Below are positions 7,923-16,473 of a stretch of DNA of 64,000 nt, in pieces (within the stretch, counting starts at the first letter, position 1; every line of letters begins with the position of its first letter). The stretch lies in contig JALHOL010000007.1 in NCBI GenBank assembly GCA_022843025.1, positions 304,922-368,921 of the forward strand, given 5' to 3'. The stretch comes from Paracoccaceae bacterium. GTDB lineage: Bacteria > Pseudomonadota > Alphaproteobacteria > Rhodobacterales > Rhodobacteraceae. The notes below the pieces were generated by a model. That model saw nothing but the letters and a program-made list of their open reading frames with translations. It was not told the DNA's origin and did no database searches. The position numbers were made by a program, and so were the translations under genes.

Positions 7923-8822
7923 ATGCCATCGCCCGACAAACCCTTCCCCCGGCCGGACAGCCAGCCGCGCCTGCGCACCATCCTTGCCCCCAATGCCGCG
8001 CCGCTCACCTTTCGCGGCACCAATACCTATATCCTCGGCTCCGGGCGCGTCGCCGTGATCGACCCCGGCCCCGACCTTCCCGCCCATCTGGACGCCATCC
8101 TCGCCGCCCTTGATCAGGGCGAGGCGGTCAGCCACATCCTCGTCACCCATCCCCACCGCGACCACTCCGCCCTTGCCCCGGCCCTGGCCGCCGCCACCGG
8201 CGCCCCGATCCTCGCCTTCGGCACGGCGACCGAGGGGCGCTCCCCTCTGATGCAAAACCTTGCCGCAGCCGGGCTGACCGCTGGCGGTGACGGGTTGGAC
8301 CTCGCCTTCCTGCCAGACCAGCGGCTCGGGGATGGCGAAACCCTCACCGGCCCCGACTGGCAGGTCACCGCCTTGCACACCCCCGGCCATCTGGGCAGCC
8401 ATCTGTGTTTTTCCGCTGGGGCCTGGCTCTTTTCCGGCGATCATGTGATGGGATGGAGCAGTTCGGTCATCTCGCCCCCCGATGGCGACATGCGTAGCTA
8501 TATGGACGCGCTGCACCGGATCGACCGGCCTGACTGGGCGCTGTTCCTGCCCGGCCATGGCGATCCGATCCCCAATCCGCAGGACCGCGTCCGCACGTTG
8601 ATCACCCACCGACGCGACCGCGAGGCACAGATCATGGCCGCCCTGTCGCGTGGGCCGGCCGATGCCGAAACCCTCACCCGCCAAATCTATACCGACCTTC
8701 AGCCCGCGCTCCTGCCCGCAGCGCGCCAGAATGTTCTGGCCCACCTACTTGATCTGCAAGAGAAAAACCAAGTCTCCGCCCCCACGCCCCTGCACCCGAC
8801 CTCACGCTTTCACCTGATCTGA
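7923..8822 (+). CDS. MBL-fold metallo-hydrolase, LACTB2-like
   Basis: Cytoplasmic protein of 299 residues with the metallo-beta-lactamase signature T-H-P-H-R-D-H-S at 75-82 (H76, H78, D80, H81). Later ligands lie in H-T-P-G-H-L-G-S-H, F-S-G-D-H-V-M-G and P-G-H-G-D. A C-terminal winged-helix-like tail (R-D-R-E-A-Q-I onward) is typical of the LACTB2/RNase-Z-related group. The physiological substrate may be a nucleic acid or a small ester and cannot be decided. The gene is divergent from the kinase, with 49 bp between the two ATGs. Confidence 0.82.
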   Translation: MPSPDKPFPRPDSQPRLRTILAPNAAPLTFRGTNTYILGSGRVAVIDPGPDLPAHLDAILAALDQGEAVSHILVTHPHRDHSALAPALAAATGAPILAFGTATEGRSPLMQNLAAAGLTAGGDGLDLAFLPDQRLGDGETLTGPDWQVTALHTPGHLGSHLCFSAGAWLFSGDHVMGWSSSVISPPDGDMRSYMDALHRIDRPDWALFLPGHGDPIPNPQDRVRTLITHRRDREAQIMAALSRGPADAETLTRQIYTDLQPALLPAARQNVLAHLLDLQEKNQVSAPTPLHPTSRFHLI

Positions 8823-8892
8823 CGCAGCACATGCATTTTCTGCCGTTAGCCCCTTGCCGCCCCCAAACACCCTTGCTATACGGCCCACGTGT

Positions 8893-8967
8893 TCCGGCGT
8901 AGCTCAGCGGTAGAGCAGTTGACTGTTAATCAATTGGTCGTAGGTTCGATCCCTACCGCCGGAGCCA
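8893..8967 (+). tRNA. tRNA-Asn (GTT)
   Basis: A complete cloverleaf can be drawn. The acceptor stem 8893-8899 pairs with 8957-8963, followed by the G discriminator base and an encoded CCA at 8965-8967. The D arm is GCTCAGCGGTAGAGC, the anticodon loop CTGTTAA gives anticodon GTT, and the T arm is GTAGGTTCGATCCCTAC-like. It stands alone rather than in a tRNA cluster. Confidence 0.97.
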
Positions 8968-9585
8968 AAAACCCCAAAAGATCAGCTACGCGGCCTCCAG
9001 CAATTGCTGGGAAAGGCTGTTTTAAGCTTACCTTGTCCCCTCGGATGTTCTGATTTCCAGACGACCGCGCTTTGAAGACAGGAGCGCGGTTGCCTGCATT
9101 GCTCTGTCTGAAGGGCCGCATCTGTCCCCGCCCCCTAGCCTTGCACAGTCGCCTCGTCCTGTCGTGCGCTGATGGTCTTACACCCACAACGTCGTACCAT
9201 CTCCGCGCCCCAGCGGCGACGGACAGGATGTCTGCATCCGCAGACGACGCAAATCCCCTTCCTCACCACTCCGCCCAACGAAAAGCCTACTTCCGCCGGG
9301 CATACATACCTTTGACAGGCTCTGATGCCTTCTGTGGGGATGAGCGGCCCCACCCGCAACACGCCTTAAAGTTGCCACAGTGATTCGCCGCATTTGGCGC
9401 CCTGCAAAGGCCTTCCCGGAAGGCCCGGTCGCGCGGCTGGAAACAATTGTTAACGCCGCAGCGCATAGGTGCCGGATCACGCATAAACCCCAGCAATTTA
9501 GGCGAAAATTTGACAGCATTAAGACATATGACCTACCCAAAAGTGGCAACACGATGGCACCCCCCATCTCATTCAAAGGTCGAAC
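8968..9585. other. Intergenic region downstream of tRNA-Asn
   Basis: This stretch of 618 bases holds no convincing gene. It contains a perfect 14-bp palindrome CCAGCAATTGCTGG at 8997-9010 and an 8-bp stem ACCGCGCT/AGCGCGGT at 9064-9071 and 9083-9090. A TTGACA at 9510-9515 could be the -35 of the next gene, but no good -10 follows at 16-18 bp. I found no duplicate of the tRNA 3' end, so there is no sign of an integrated element. Confidence 0.5.
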
Positions 9586-11202
9586 ATGTCCCGCTCCATC
9601 GCCCCCCTTTCGGTTCTTTTCCTGTCCTGCGCCCTGCCCTTTGCCGCATCGGCCGCAACCCCCACGCGCGACCTGTGCCGCATCGCAGAGCTTGACCCCG
9701 CCAGCTTCATGCAGCGCCCGGATTTCGCCGAAAGCATCCTGCGCATGTCGAACAGCTGCCCCAAGGTCGCCCTCGCGCTGACCAACGTCGCCACCGGTTC
9801 CATCGTCGGAACCGTCGATGATGGCGGCAATGACAAGGCACAGGGCGGCAAGCAGGGCCCGGATTACAGCGATCTGCTCGACCGTCTGAAAGTGGCGACC
9901 AAGAACCTCGACACCGCCACCGCCAATGTCGAAAAGGCGCAGGCAGCACTCAACCGGACCGTCCGCAGCGCCAAACAGGCGGGTCTGTCCGAAGAAGACC
10001 TGCAGGCGCTCTATGCGCTGAACGGCGAAGACAGCGACCGCCGCGTCCTGCCCGATTACACCGCCGCCAAGCGTGATGCGCTGGCAAACTATGTATCGGC
10101 CCGCGACCGCCTCGCCGCTGCCGAAGAAAAGCTGGATCAGGCCAATGACCGTGCCCAGCCTCTGGTGCAAAAGGCGCTGGAACTGGCCGGCAAGGCCAGC
10201 GTGGCCGAGGAAGACCTCGCCAAGGCGCTCGACGGTCTGACCCGCGAAGAACGTCAGGCGATGCTCGAAAAGACCCTCGCCGATGCCAAGCAGTCGGTGG
10301 CCGATCTCGAAACCCGCATCGCCGCCAACACTGCCGATTTCGATCAGGCGACCAAGGCGCTGAAATCCGCGCTGAACAACAAGCATTACCAGCGCGCCTT
10401 GGACGAGTTCGAAGAAGAGCAAGAGGATTTCACCAAGGCCGAACAGCGCTATCAGGACCGTCTGTCCCGCGATCCCTCCTGCAAGGGAGGTGATTGCCGC
10501 AGCGCCAAGAAAAAGGCCGAAGAAGCCGCGGAAGATATGGCCGACGCGCAGAAGGACCTCGCAAAGATCGAAAAGGCACTCGATCTCGAAGGTCTGAGCG
10601 TGGCTTACAACCAGACTGCGGCGGCGCTGGCGGCTGCACAGGCTGATCGGGCGCTGGCAGAACAGAACGCCGAACAAGCGGCACGTCAGGCCAAGGAACT
10701 GGCCGATCTGCTGTCGGCAGCGGCTGATGCGCTGACGCAGGCCAATGCAGCCTCGCAAGAAGCCCGTGACGCAACGGCGGCAGAAGAAGCCGAAGTTGTC
10801 GCCGCCCGTGCCGCACTGGAAGTGGCCTTGGCCAACGCCAATGCCGCGCTGGAAGGCAGCGCTGAAGAACAGGCCGCGCTGGACGCCGTCCATGCTGCGA
10901 AAGAGGTTCTCCGCACAGCGCTGGACTCGCTCGGTGCCGCACAATCCGTGGCCGAAGAGCTGACAACCGAGGTCGCGGAAATCGAAAAGGCCCCGGCAGA
11001 GGTGACAGAGGCGGCCGAAGGTCTTGAAACAGCTTCCGAAGAAGGCGACGCCGCCAAGGATGCCGCCCTCGAAGATCTCTACGATGCCGGTGACGCCATC
11101 GTTGACTACCACGAGGCCGAAGGCGACCTGCGCGATGCGTTGGATGCCGACAAGCCGGCAGAAGACACCACGGCCGAAGCCCCGTCCGAGCCGAACACCT
11201 GA
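9586..11202 (+). CDS. Secreted Ala/Glu-rich coiled-coil protein, unknown function
   Basis: Protein of 538 residues that I do not recognise. Residues 1-23 form a signal peptide ending A-A-S-A. A short N-terminal region with two cysteines (D-L-C-R-I and N-S-C-P-K) follows. From about residue 90 almost the whole chain is a continuous Ala/Glu/Lys/Asp heptad-like coiled coil, interrupted near 300 by a loop with two cysteines five residues apart (D-P-S-C-K-G-G-D-C-R). The C-terminus is acidic. No transmembrane anchor or lipobox is seen, so it should be soluble in the periplasm or exported. It has AAAGG before the ATG, stands alone and ends at a strong terminator. A structural or envelope-tethering role is only a guess. 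Confidence 0.8.
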   Translation: MSRSIAPLSVLFLSCALPFAASAATPTRDLCRIAELDPASFMQRPDFAESILRMSNSCPKVALALTNVATGSIVGTVDDGGNDKAQGGKQGPDYSDLLDRLKVATKNLDTATANVEKAQAALNRTVRSAKQAGLSEEDLQALYALNGEDSDRRVLPDYTAAKRDALANYVSARDRLAAAEEKLDQANDRAQPLVQKALELAGKASVAEEDLAKALDGLTREERQAMLEKTLADAKQSVADLETRIAANTADFDQATKALKSALNNKHYQRALDEFEEEQEDFTKAEQRYQDRLSRDPSCKGGDCRSAKKKAEEAAEDMADAQKDLAKIEKALDLEGLSVAYNQTAAALAAAQADRALAEQNAEQAARQAKELADLLSAAADALTQANAASQEARDATAAEEAEVVAARAALEVALANANAALEGSAEEQAALDAVHAAKEVLRTALDSLGAAQSVAEELTTEVAEIEKAPAEVTEAAEGLETASEEGDAAKDAALEDLYDAGDAIVDYHEAEGDLRDALDADKPAEDTTAEAPSEPNT

Positions 11203-11229
11203 TCCCATAGCGGGATAACCAACGAAGTG

Positions 11230-11263
11230 GGGCGCAGGATCACTCCTGCGCCCTTAATCTTTT
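11230..11263 (+). terminator. Rho-independent terminator
   Basis: A perfect 10-bp GC-rich stem (GGGCGCAGGA / TCCTGCGCCC) with loop TCAC is followed by TTAATCTTTT. It lies 27 bp after the stop of the coiled-coil gene and points in its direction. Confidence 0.92.
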
Positions 11264-11304
11264 CGCCGCCAGTAAGTCGGCGCCAGTCAGTAGGCCCCGG
11301 TCAC

Positions 11305-12021
11305 TTAATCCCCGCTCACTCGGGCCGCGCGATAGGCCCAATCTTCCGTCTGCCGCAACCGGCGCAGCGCCATGATCTGTCGCAGCGCCGCCACCGCGCC
11401 GATTGTGCCAAAGATGTCGCGCATCATGCCCACATCGCCCACGATGCCCCGAAGCAGCCCCTGCTTCGCCGCCTTTGACGGGCTGATCGCCGCCAGCCCC
11501 ACCACCGCCACCCGCGCCCGATCCGCGATCCACAGCCGGTTAAGGAACACCTCCAGCCCGAACCCCTTCAGCCCGGCCATCCGGTTCAGCCATGGCAACA
11601 GCATCTCGCGCCGCATCACCCGCTCGCCGGAAATGTAATCCAGCCCGATCCGCCGCCAGACCCAGGGCGCATTCTGGCGCAAGCTGATCGCCACATCCGC
11701 CCGCCCTGATCGCACCGGGGCAAGCAATTCCATCACCTGCATCGCCGTCAGCCCCACCAGATCGGCATCCAGCAGCAGGATCAGATCGCCTTGCGCCTGC
11801 GCCACACCTGCCGCCACTGCCGCCGATTTGCCGCCATTCCGGCGCTGACGCAGCACGCTTGCCCCCATGGCCTGCGCCACATCGGCACTGCCATCCTGCG
11901 ATCCGTCATCCACCACGATCACCTCATCCACCGCCGGATGGCCCACCACCGCCCGCAGCACCAAGGGCAACCGCTCCGCCTCATTCCAGGCCGGGATGAT
12001 GCAACTCACGCTCACACGCAT
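11305..12021 (-). CDS. Glycosyltransferase family 2 protein
   Basis: GT-A-fold glycosyltransferase of 238 residues. It starts V-S-C-I-I-P-A-W-N-E-A with the nucleotide-binding D-D-G-S in V-I-V-V-D-D-G-S and the metal-binding D-A-D in I-L-L-L-D-A-D. The C-terminal part is amphipathic with no clear membrane helix. It is the last gene of a four-gene minus-strand operon and overlaps the DedA gene (its ATG at 12021, the DedA stop at 12012). It probably transfers a sugar from an activated nucleotide donor onto a lipid or polyprenyl carrier made or flipped by the operon; donor and acceptor are unknown. Confidence 0.85.
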   Translation of the reverse strand: MRVSVSCIIPAWNEAERLPLVLRAVVGHPAVDEVIVVDDGSQDGSADVAQAMGASVLRQRRNGGKSAAVAAGVAQAQGDLILLLDADLVGLTAMQVMELLAPVRSGRADVAISLRQNAPWVWRRIGLDYISGERVMRREMLLPWLNRMAGLKGFGLEVFLNRLWIADRARVAVVGLAAISPSKAAKQGLLRGIVGDVGMMRDIFGTIGAVAALRQIMALRRLRQTEDWAYRAARVSGD

Positions 12022-12605
12022 GTCCGCCTCCAGAACCGCCGCCCCGCCACCGCCGCAGCACCCAAAAGCCCCGCACAGGCCAGCATCGCCGCCAGATCGC
12101 CCACCGCCAGATTGCCGATCCCCAGATCGCCCGCCCCCAGCGACAGGCCGAACACCCACCCGGCCCCGGCCAGAGCCATCACCTTGGGCACTGCCGCCAC
12201 CACCGTGAAGGCAAGGAAAGCCCCCGGCCGCATCTGCGCGAAACCCGCTGTCAGGATCACGGCAAAGCCCGCGACATGCGTCAGCTTGCCGATGACCAGC
12301 AGCCACCCGCCGCGCCGCGCAAACAGATCCCGCAATCCGACCGCCTCCATCGGCAGGCGTCGCCCGAACAGCCGTCGCGCCAATCCGGGGCAGAATCTTC
12401 CCACGCCATAAAGCAGCGCATCACCCAGAACGTCGCCCGCCAGCGCCACGGCCAGCACGGCCAGCGGATCGAACACACCGCTTCCCGCCAAAGCCCCGGC
12501 AATGACCGTGACAATCGGCCCTTCAATCAGCGCCAGCACGAACAGGATCGCCAATCCCTGTTCCTGCAACAACGATATGATCGCCTCGCCGTCCATCGCC
12601 GTCAT
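12012..12605 (-). CDS. DedA-family membrane protein
   Basis: Protein of 197 residues with four to five hydrophobic segments. It has the DedA hallmarks: a re-entrant segment near the start (L-I-E-G-P-I-V-T-V-I-A-G), G-D-V-L-G-D-A-L-L-Y-G-V-G-R-F, and a second R-G-G-W-L-L-V-I-G-K-L segment. Family members translocate polyprenyl phosphate or phospholipid across the inner membrane. The second re-entrant loop has K-L-T-H in place of the usual arginine-rich F-x-x-R-F, a possible specificity change. The start at 12605 overlaps the preceding gene's stop by four bases (ATGA). Confidence 0.82.
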   Translation of the reverse strand: MTAMDGEAIISLLQEQGLAILFVLALIEGPIVTVIAGALAGSGVFDPLAVLAVALAGDVLGDALLYGVGRFCPGLARRLFGRRLPMEAVGLRDLFARRGGWLLVIGKLTHVAGFAVILTAGFAQMRPGAFLAFTVVAAVPKVMALAGAGWVFGLSLGAGDLGIGNLAVGDLAAMLACAGLLGAAAVAGRRFWRRTCV

Positions 12606-13705
12606 CCGGGCAACTTGTGCAGGGCACCCGGCGCCATCGCATTGCCGCGCCATTCAATGCGGGTATTGGCCCAGCCCGCAGCCCAGACGGCAGGCAGCAT
12701 CGCATCGCGCAGCACCAGCATCAGCAGCGCCCGCCCCGGCCTTGCCCAGCCACAGGCCAGCGCCAGCCCCGCCTCGGCCCCGTACCAGACCAGCGCCAAC
12801 GCCGCCGCGAAGCCCGGCCCCCCGGCCATGCCCGCCGCCAGCAGAACAGGCGCGAACCCGTTCAGCACCTCGCCCGCGAACAGCCACGCAAACCCCTCGC
12901 GTCGCACCTTGGCCCAGCGCACCTGCCGCGACCAGACCTGCCGCAGCGACCGCCGCCCGATGGGCTGCGCAAAGGGCCGCTGCGTCAGCGCCACCCGCTT
13001 GCCCGCCCCACGCACCAGCTTTGTCGCCGCCACATCCTCGGCCAACCGCTGCCCCAGCGCGGCCAGACCGCCCCGCGCGTCCAGAAAGGCGCGCTCCCAC
13101 ATCAGCGTCTTGCCCTGCGCAAAGCCGAACCCCAACGTATCGGCCAGCAGCTGCACCCGCGCCTGATTGCTGTTCAGAAAGGCGCATTCCAGTTCCGCCC
13201 AGGCCCCGTCGGGCCGAACACCCACGGGCGGCGATGACACCAGCCCGACCTCTTCCCCCTGCGCCGCCAGCACCTGCCACAGATAATCCGGCGGCAGCAG
13301 CAGGTTGCTGTCAGCCATGACCACCAGCCCGCCCTGCGCCGCCTGCCAACCCTTTTCCAGATTGTTCAGTTTGGGATTGGCACTCACCCGATCCTCACCG
13401 ATAAGCAGCCGCGCCGTCACCCCCGGATGCGCCGCGATCAGCCGCCGCACCAGCGGCACCACCGGATCATCCCCATCCGCCACGCAGAACAGCACCTCAA
13501 AGGCCGGGTACTCCAGCGCAAAACTAGATCCCAGCGTTTCCGCATCCAGCGGGTCCAGCCCGCAAACCGGGCGCAAGAGCGTGATGAAAGGTGCCGCCTC
13601 GGGACGCGCGGGCGGCGCACGGTGCAATCGCCACCCCACCACCACGCAAGACAGCAAATGCAGCACCACCATCCCCGCCACGAACAGGATCAGCACCATC
13701 TCCAT
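12602..13705 (-). CDS. Ceramide-glucosyltransferase-like (GT21/HpnI-type) glycosyltransferase
   Basis: Membrane glycosyltransferase of 367 residues. An N-terminal helix (about 3-23) anchors a GT-A domain with D-G-D-D, M-A-D-S-N and E-D-V-A-A-T-K acidic motifs and the processive-type motif R-Q-V-R-W. Two or three further C-terminal helices follow. This order is typical of GT21 ceramide glucosyltransferases and the related hopanoid enzyme HpnI. In alphaproteobacteria such enzymes make glycosyl-diacylglycerol or glycosphingolipids. The ATG at 13705 shares one base with the stop of the upstream gene; a GTG three bases earlier is possible. Its partners in the operon suggest membrane glycolipid synthesis. 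Confidence 0.8.
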   Translation of the reverse strand: MEMVLILFVAGMVVLHLLSCVVVGWRLHRAPPARPEAAPFITLLRPVCGLDPLDAETLGSSFALEYPAFEVLFCVADGDDPVVPLVRRLIAAHPGVTARLLIGEDRVSANPKLNNLEKGWQAAQGGLVVMADSNLLLPPDYLWQVLAAQGEEVGLVSSPPVGVRPDGAWAELECAFLNSNQARVQLLADTLGFGFAQGKTLMWERAFLDARGGLAALGQRLAEDVAATKLVRGAGKRVALTQRPFAQPIGRRSLRQVWSRQVRWAKVRREGFAWLFAGEVLNGFAPVLLAAGMAGGPGFAAALALVWYGAEAGLALACGWARPGRALLMLVLRDAMLPAVWAAGWANTRIEWRGNAMAPGALHKLPG

Positions 13706-14538
13706 CACGCCACCTCCGCCCCGGCGGGGGCCAGAACAGGCGCAACTCCCCCCTCCGGCACCGCGCCCAGCGCATCCCAGGCCAGCAGCCGCAACCGCCC
13801 ATCCCAGTTTTCCACGATGGCGGTGCAGTTGTCGGTCCAGTCCCCGCAATTGGCATAGCGCCGGCGGTGATCGTCATGCAGCGCGGCCAGATGGAAATGC
13901 CCGCAGATGATCCCGTCGCATCCCGCCCCCTCGGCCAGCGCAACCAGCCGCCGCTCGTGGCTGTGGCTGCGGTAAAGCACCGTGTTCAGCCCCCGCAGCA
14001 GCATCTCGATCGGCCCCCGCGCCTCGCGCCCAAAACGCAGGCGCAGCGCGCGCAGACCGCTGTCGATCAGCCGCAACACCCCGTCCACCCGGCTGCCCAG
14101 CCGTGTGCAGATGTGAAACCGCAGCAAGCGCGCATCGCAAACATCGCCATGCAGCACCAGATAGCGCATCCCGTCGGCGGCCCGATGCTCCACCTGCCGC
14201 TGCACCGTGATGCCCAGCCGCGCCCGTGCAGGCCATTCCTCGGCGCGCAGACCGGCCAGCGCCCGGTCATGGTTGCCCACCAGATAGACAAGCCGCCGCC
14301 CCGCCGCCGCCCGCGACCGCAGGATTTCCACGATCCGGTCCTGTCGCGCGCCCCAATGCAGGATCAGCGGATCCCAGATGTCAAAGATGTCGCCCACCAG
14401 AAAGATCGTCTCGGCATCGTTCCGCGCCAGAAATGCCAGGATCGCATCCGCCCGGCAGCCATGCGCCCCCAGATGCAGGTCCGACAGGAACATCGTCCGA
14501 TGCACCTCCGGAACCACCCGTTCTGCCTCGACCGTCAT
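13705..14538 (-). CDS. UDP-2,3-diacylglucosamine diphosphatase-like metallophosphoesterase
   Basis: Calcineurin-like phosphoesterase of 277 residues. It shows all metal motifs in order: S-D-L-H-L-G, G-D-I-F-D-I-W, G-N-H-D, H-G-D and G-H-F-H. The D-I-W after the second motif and an inserted helical cap are typical of LpxH-related enzymes, which cleave the pyrophosphate of UDP-diacylglucosamine in lipid A synthesis. Because it heads an operon with a ceramide-type glycosyltransferase rather than lpx genes, it may act on another nucleotide-linked lipid. The ATG at 14538 is preceded by a near-perfect AGGAGG, which fixes the start. Confidence 0.8.
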   Translation of the reverse strand: MTVEAERVVPEVHRTMFLSDLHLGAHGCRADAILAFLARNDAETIFLVGDIFDIWDPLILHWGARQDRIVEILRSRAAAGRRLVYLVGNHDRALAGLRAEEWPARARLGITVQRQVEHRAADGMRYLVLHGDVCDARLLRFHICTRLGSRVDGVLRLIDSGLRALRLRFGREARGPIEMLLRGLNTVLYRSHSHERRLVALAEGAGCDGIICGHFHLAALHDDHRRRYANCGDWTDNCTAIVENWDGRLRLLAWDALGAVPEGGVAPVLAPAGAEVA

Positions 14539-14834
14539 GCTTCGCCTCCTGCGCCGCTTGTGCGCATCCTGCCGCTTTGCGGTGACGGCCCCGCAACGGG
14601 AAGGTGTCAATCTGGTAAATTCACCCTGCGGCTTGCGTCTTTCGCCACGCCGACCACAGCCCCTTGATGCTCAATCCCCTCACGGCGCAGCACAACACCC
14701 GCCGCGCCGCCGGATCGCGCAGCCAATGTTTACAGACGCCACCCCTTTGGCAGCCCCGACCATCCGTAGGTATGGATAAATCCAGCCTAGGCTACGTCGT
14801 TCTGTCCAGTAACCCGCAACAGGAGGAGGACGCG

Positions 14835-15104
14835 ATGAACCAAAATCAAGCCCAGGACTGCGATACCCTTGGTCGCCTGCTCGGCATCGCCTTTGCCGGC
14901 CTGCATCTGCCGCTTCTGATTGTCGGCATCGCTTTCTTCTTCGGCGGCGTCACGGACACCGGCGATCTGGTCCTTGCCGCGCTTGTCGGCACCCTTGCCG
15001 CCGCCGTCTTCACCCTTGGCGCGATGTGGCGCATCATCGGGCCGTCGCTGATCGCCCAGCACGCCCGCTCCGGCCACTCGCCGCACGTTCTCGCCGCGCA
15101 CTGA
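14835..15104 (+). CDS. Small membrane protein, hypothetical
   Basis: Protein of 89 residues, not recognised. It has two hydrophobic helices, about 14-37 and 43-65, joined by a short T-D-T-G-D turn, and a short polar C-terminal tail. The start is well supported by AGGAGGAGG seven bases upstream. It is convergent with the flavin monooxygenase gene, with only five bases between the stops. The 296 bases upstream hold no other gene; they must contain its promoter, but I could not locate it. Confidence 0.72.
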   Translation: MNQNQAQDCDTLGRLLGIAFAGLHLPLLIVGIAFFFGGVTDTGDLVLAALVGTLAAAVFTLGAMWRIIGPSLIAQHARSGHSPHVLAAH

Positions 15105-15109
15105 TCGGC

Positions 15110-16351
15110 TCAGGCGGGCAGAACATGGCTCCGCGCCGCGATCTGCCCGGCCAGATAATCGGCATCATGCCACACGCCCCATATAAAGGGCGACGCCCGG
15201 CGTGACAGCCAAGGCAGGCCAATGAAATACAGCCCCGGCACCACGGACACGCCCTTATCATGGCGCGGGCGGCCCTTTTCATCGAACACGTCAATCTTCA
15301 TCCAGCCGAAATCCAGCACATAGCCGGTCGCCCAGATCACCGACGTTACCCCCGCCGCCGCAAGGTTCAGTGACAGAACTGGATCGCTCACGCAGTCCGG
15401 ATCGGGGCCGATGCGTCGCGCCTCGGGTTCCTCGGGCAGATCCAGCCCCTCGCGCGCAGCATGGGCATCCGCCTCATCCAGCACCGACAGGTAATTGGCA
15501 TCCCCCCGCGCGATATTCGCCGCCAGATCGGGGGCAAAGTGCAGCACCCCATCCTCATACCCCTCGGTCCGCCCCACCAGCATCATCCCGCGCGCGGCCA
15601 GTTGCCGGAAATCCACCGTCTTCCCGCCCCCGGCCCCGCTGACCGCGATGGTCACATGTTCCGTCCCCGGCGTCGCCGCCCGTGCATCCCACTTGCCCAG
15701 CGCGCCCAGCCACCAGACAAAATCCCGCCCGCGATAGGCGCGCGGCGGCCGGTCATGCGGCCCGACCGACAAAAACACCTTGCGCCCCGCCCGCAGCAGT
15801 TCATCCGCGATCTGCGCCCCCGACGACCCCGCCCCGATCACCAGTACCGCGCCCTCGGGCAACTGCCCGGGGTTGCGATACCCGCTGGAATGAACCTGCA
15901 TCAGCCCCGCGCTTTCCGGGATCATTGCCGGAAAGACCGGCTTCTGAAACGGCCCCGTGGCCGACACCACATTGCGCGCCAATGTCACGCTCCCATCCGC
16001 CGCCTCGGCGCGGAACATGCCATCCGCCATCCGCTCCAGCGACCGCACCTCCACGCCGCAACGGATGGGCGATCCGTTCTGCGCGGCATAGGTCTCGAAA
16101 TACCGCACGATCCGGTCTTTCGTCGCGAAACTGTGGCCGTCGATATCGTCAAAGGTCAGGTCGGGAAACCGGTCATGCCAAGCCGGGCCATTGGCCACCA
16201 GCGAATCCCACCGTTCCGTGCGCCAGCGTTCCGCGATGCGGTGCCGCTCCAACACCAGATGGTCCATGCCCCGCCGCCCCAGATGCGCGCTCATGGCGAG
16301 CCCCGCCTGCCCGCCCCCGATCACCAGCGTCTCGACCGTCTCTACCGACAT
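15110..16351 (-). CDS. Flavin-containing monooxygenase (CzcO-like)
   Basis: Two-nucleotide flavoprotein of 413 residues. An FAD-binding G-G-G-Q-A-G-L lies near 12-18 and an NADPH-binding G-A-G-S-S-G-A near 173. Between them sits E-R-W-R-T-E-R-W-D-S-L, and W-A-T-G-Y lies near the C-terminus, as in CzcO/YpuA-type single-component monooxygenases. It should oxygenate a soft nucleophile (amine, sulfide or ketone) using NADPH and O2, in the cytoplasm; the substrate is unknown. AAAGGA precedes the ATG at 16351. It lies 122 bp downstream of the nucleobase-uptake operon on the same strand and may be read from it. Confidence 0.85.
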   Translation of the reverse strand: MSVETVETLVIGGGQAGLAMSAHLGRRGMDHLVLERHRIAERWRTERWDSLVANGPAWHDRFPDLTFDDIDGHSFATKDRIVRYFETYAAQNGSPIRCGVEVRSLERMADGMFRAEAADGSVTLARNVVSATGPFQKPVFPAMIPESAGLMQVHSSGYRNPGQLPEGAVLVIGAGSSGAQIADELLRAGRKVFLSVGPHDRPPRAYRGRDFVWWLGALGKWDARAATPGTEHVTIAVSGAGGGKTVDFRQLAARGMMLVGRTEGYEDGVLHFAPDLAANIARGDANYLSVLDEADAHAAREGLDLPEEPEARRIGPDPDCVSDPVLSLNLAAAGVTSVIWATGYVLDFGWMKIDVFDEKGRPRHDKGVSVVPGLYFIGLPWLSRRASPFIWGVWHDADYLAGQIAARSHVLPA

Positions 16352-16473
16352 CGCGCATCCTTTCGCCCGGCAGGCCCATCGCAGCCTCCCACCCGGAATA
16401 GGCGACGCGGCGCAGGCAAGAAACACGCATTTCGCTCGGCCCTGATTAGGCCATGCCTAAGCAAACGCCTCCA

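Noticed and set aside
8930..9187. Minus-strand frame of 85 codons ending P-A-V-G-I-E-P-T-T-N
   Set aside because: The C-terminal part is the antisense reading of tRNA-Asn, a well-known false gene pattern; nothing else supports it.
9178..11208. 676-codon frame opposite the coiled-coil gene
   Set aside because: It mirrors the plus-strand gene, which has a signal peptide, ribosome-binding site and terminator; the reverse reading has none of these.
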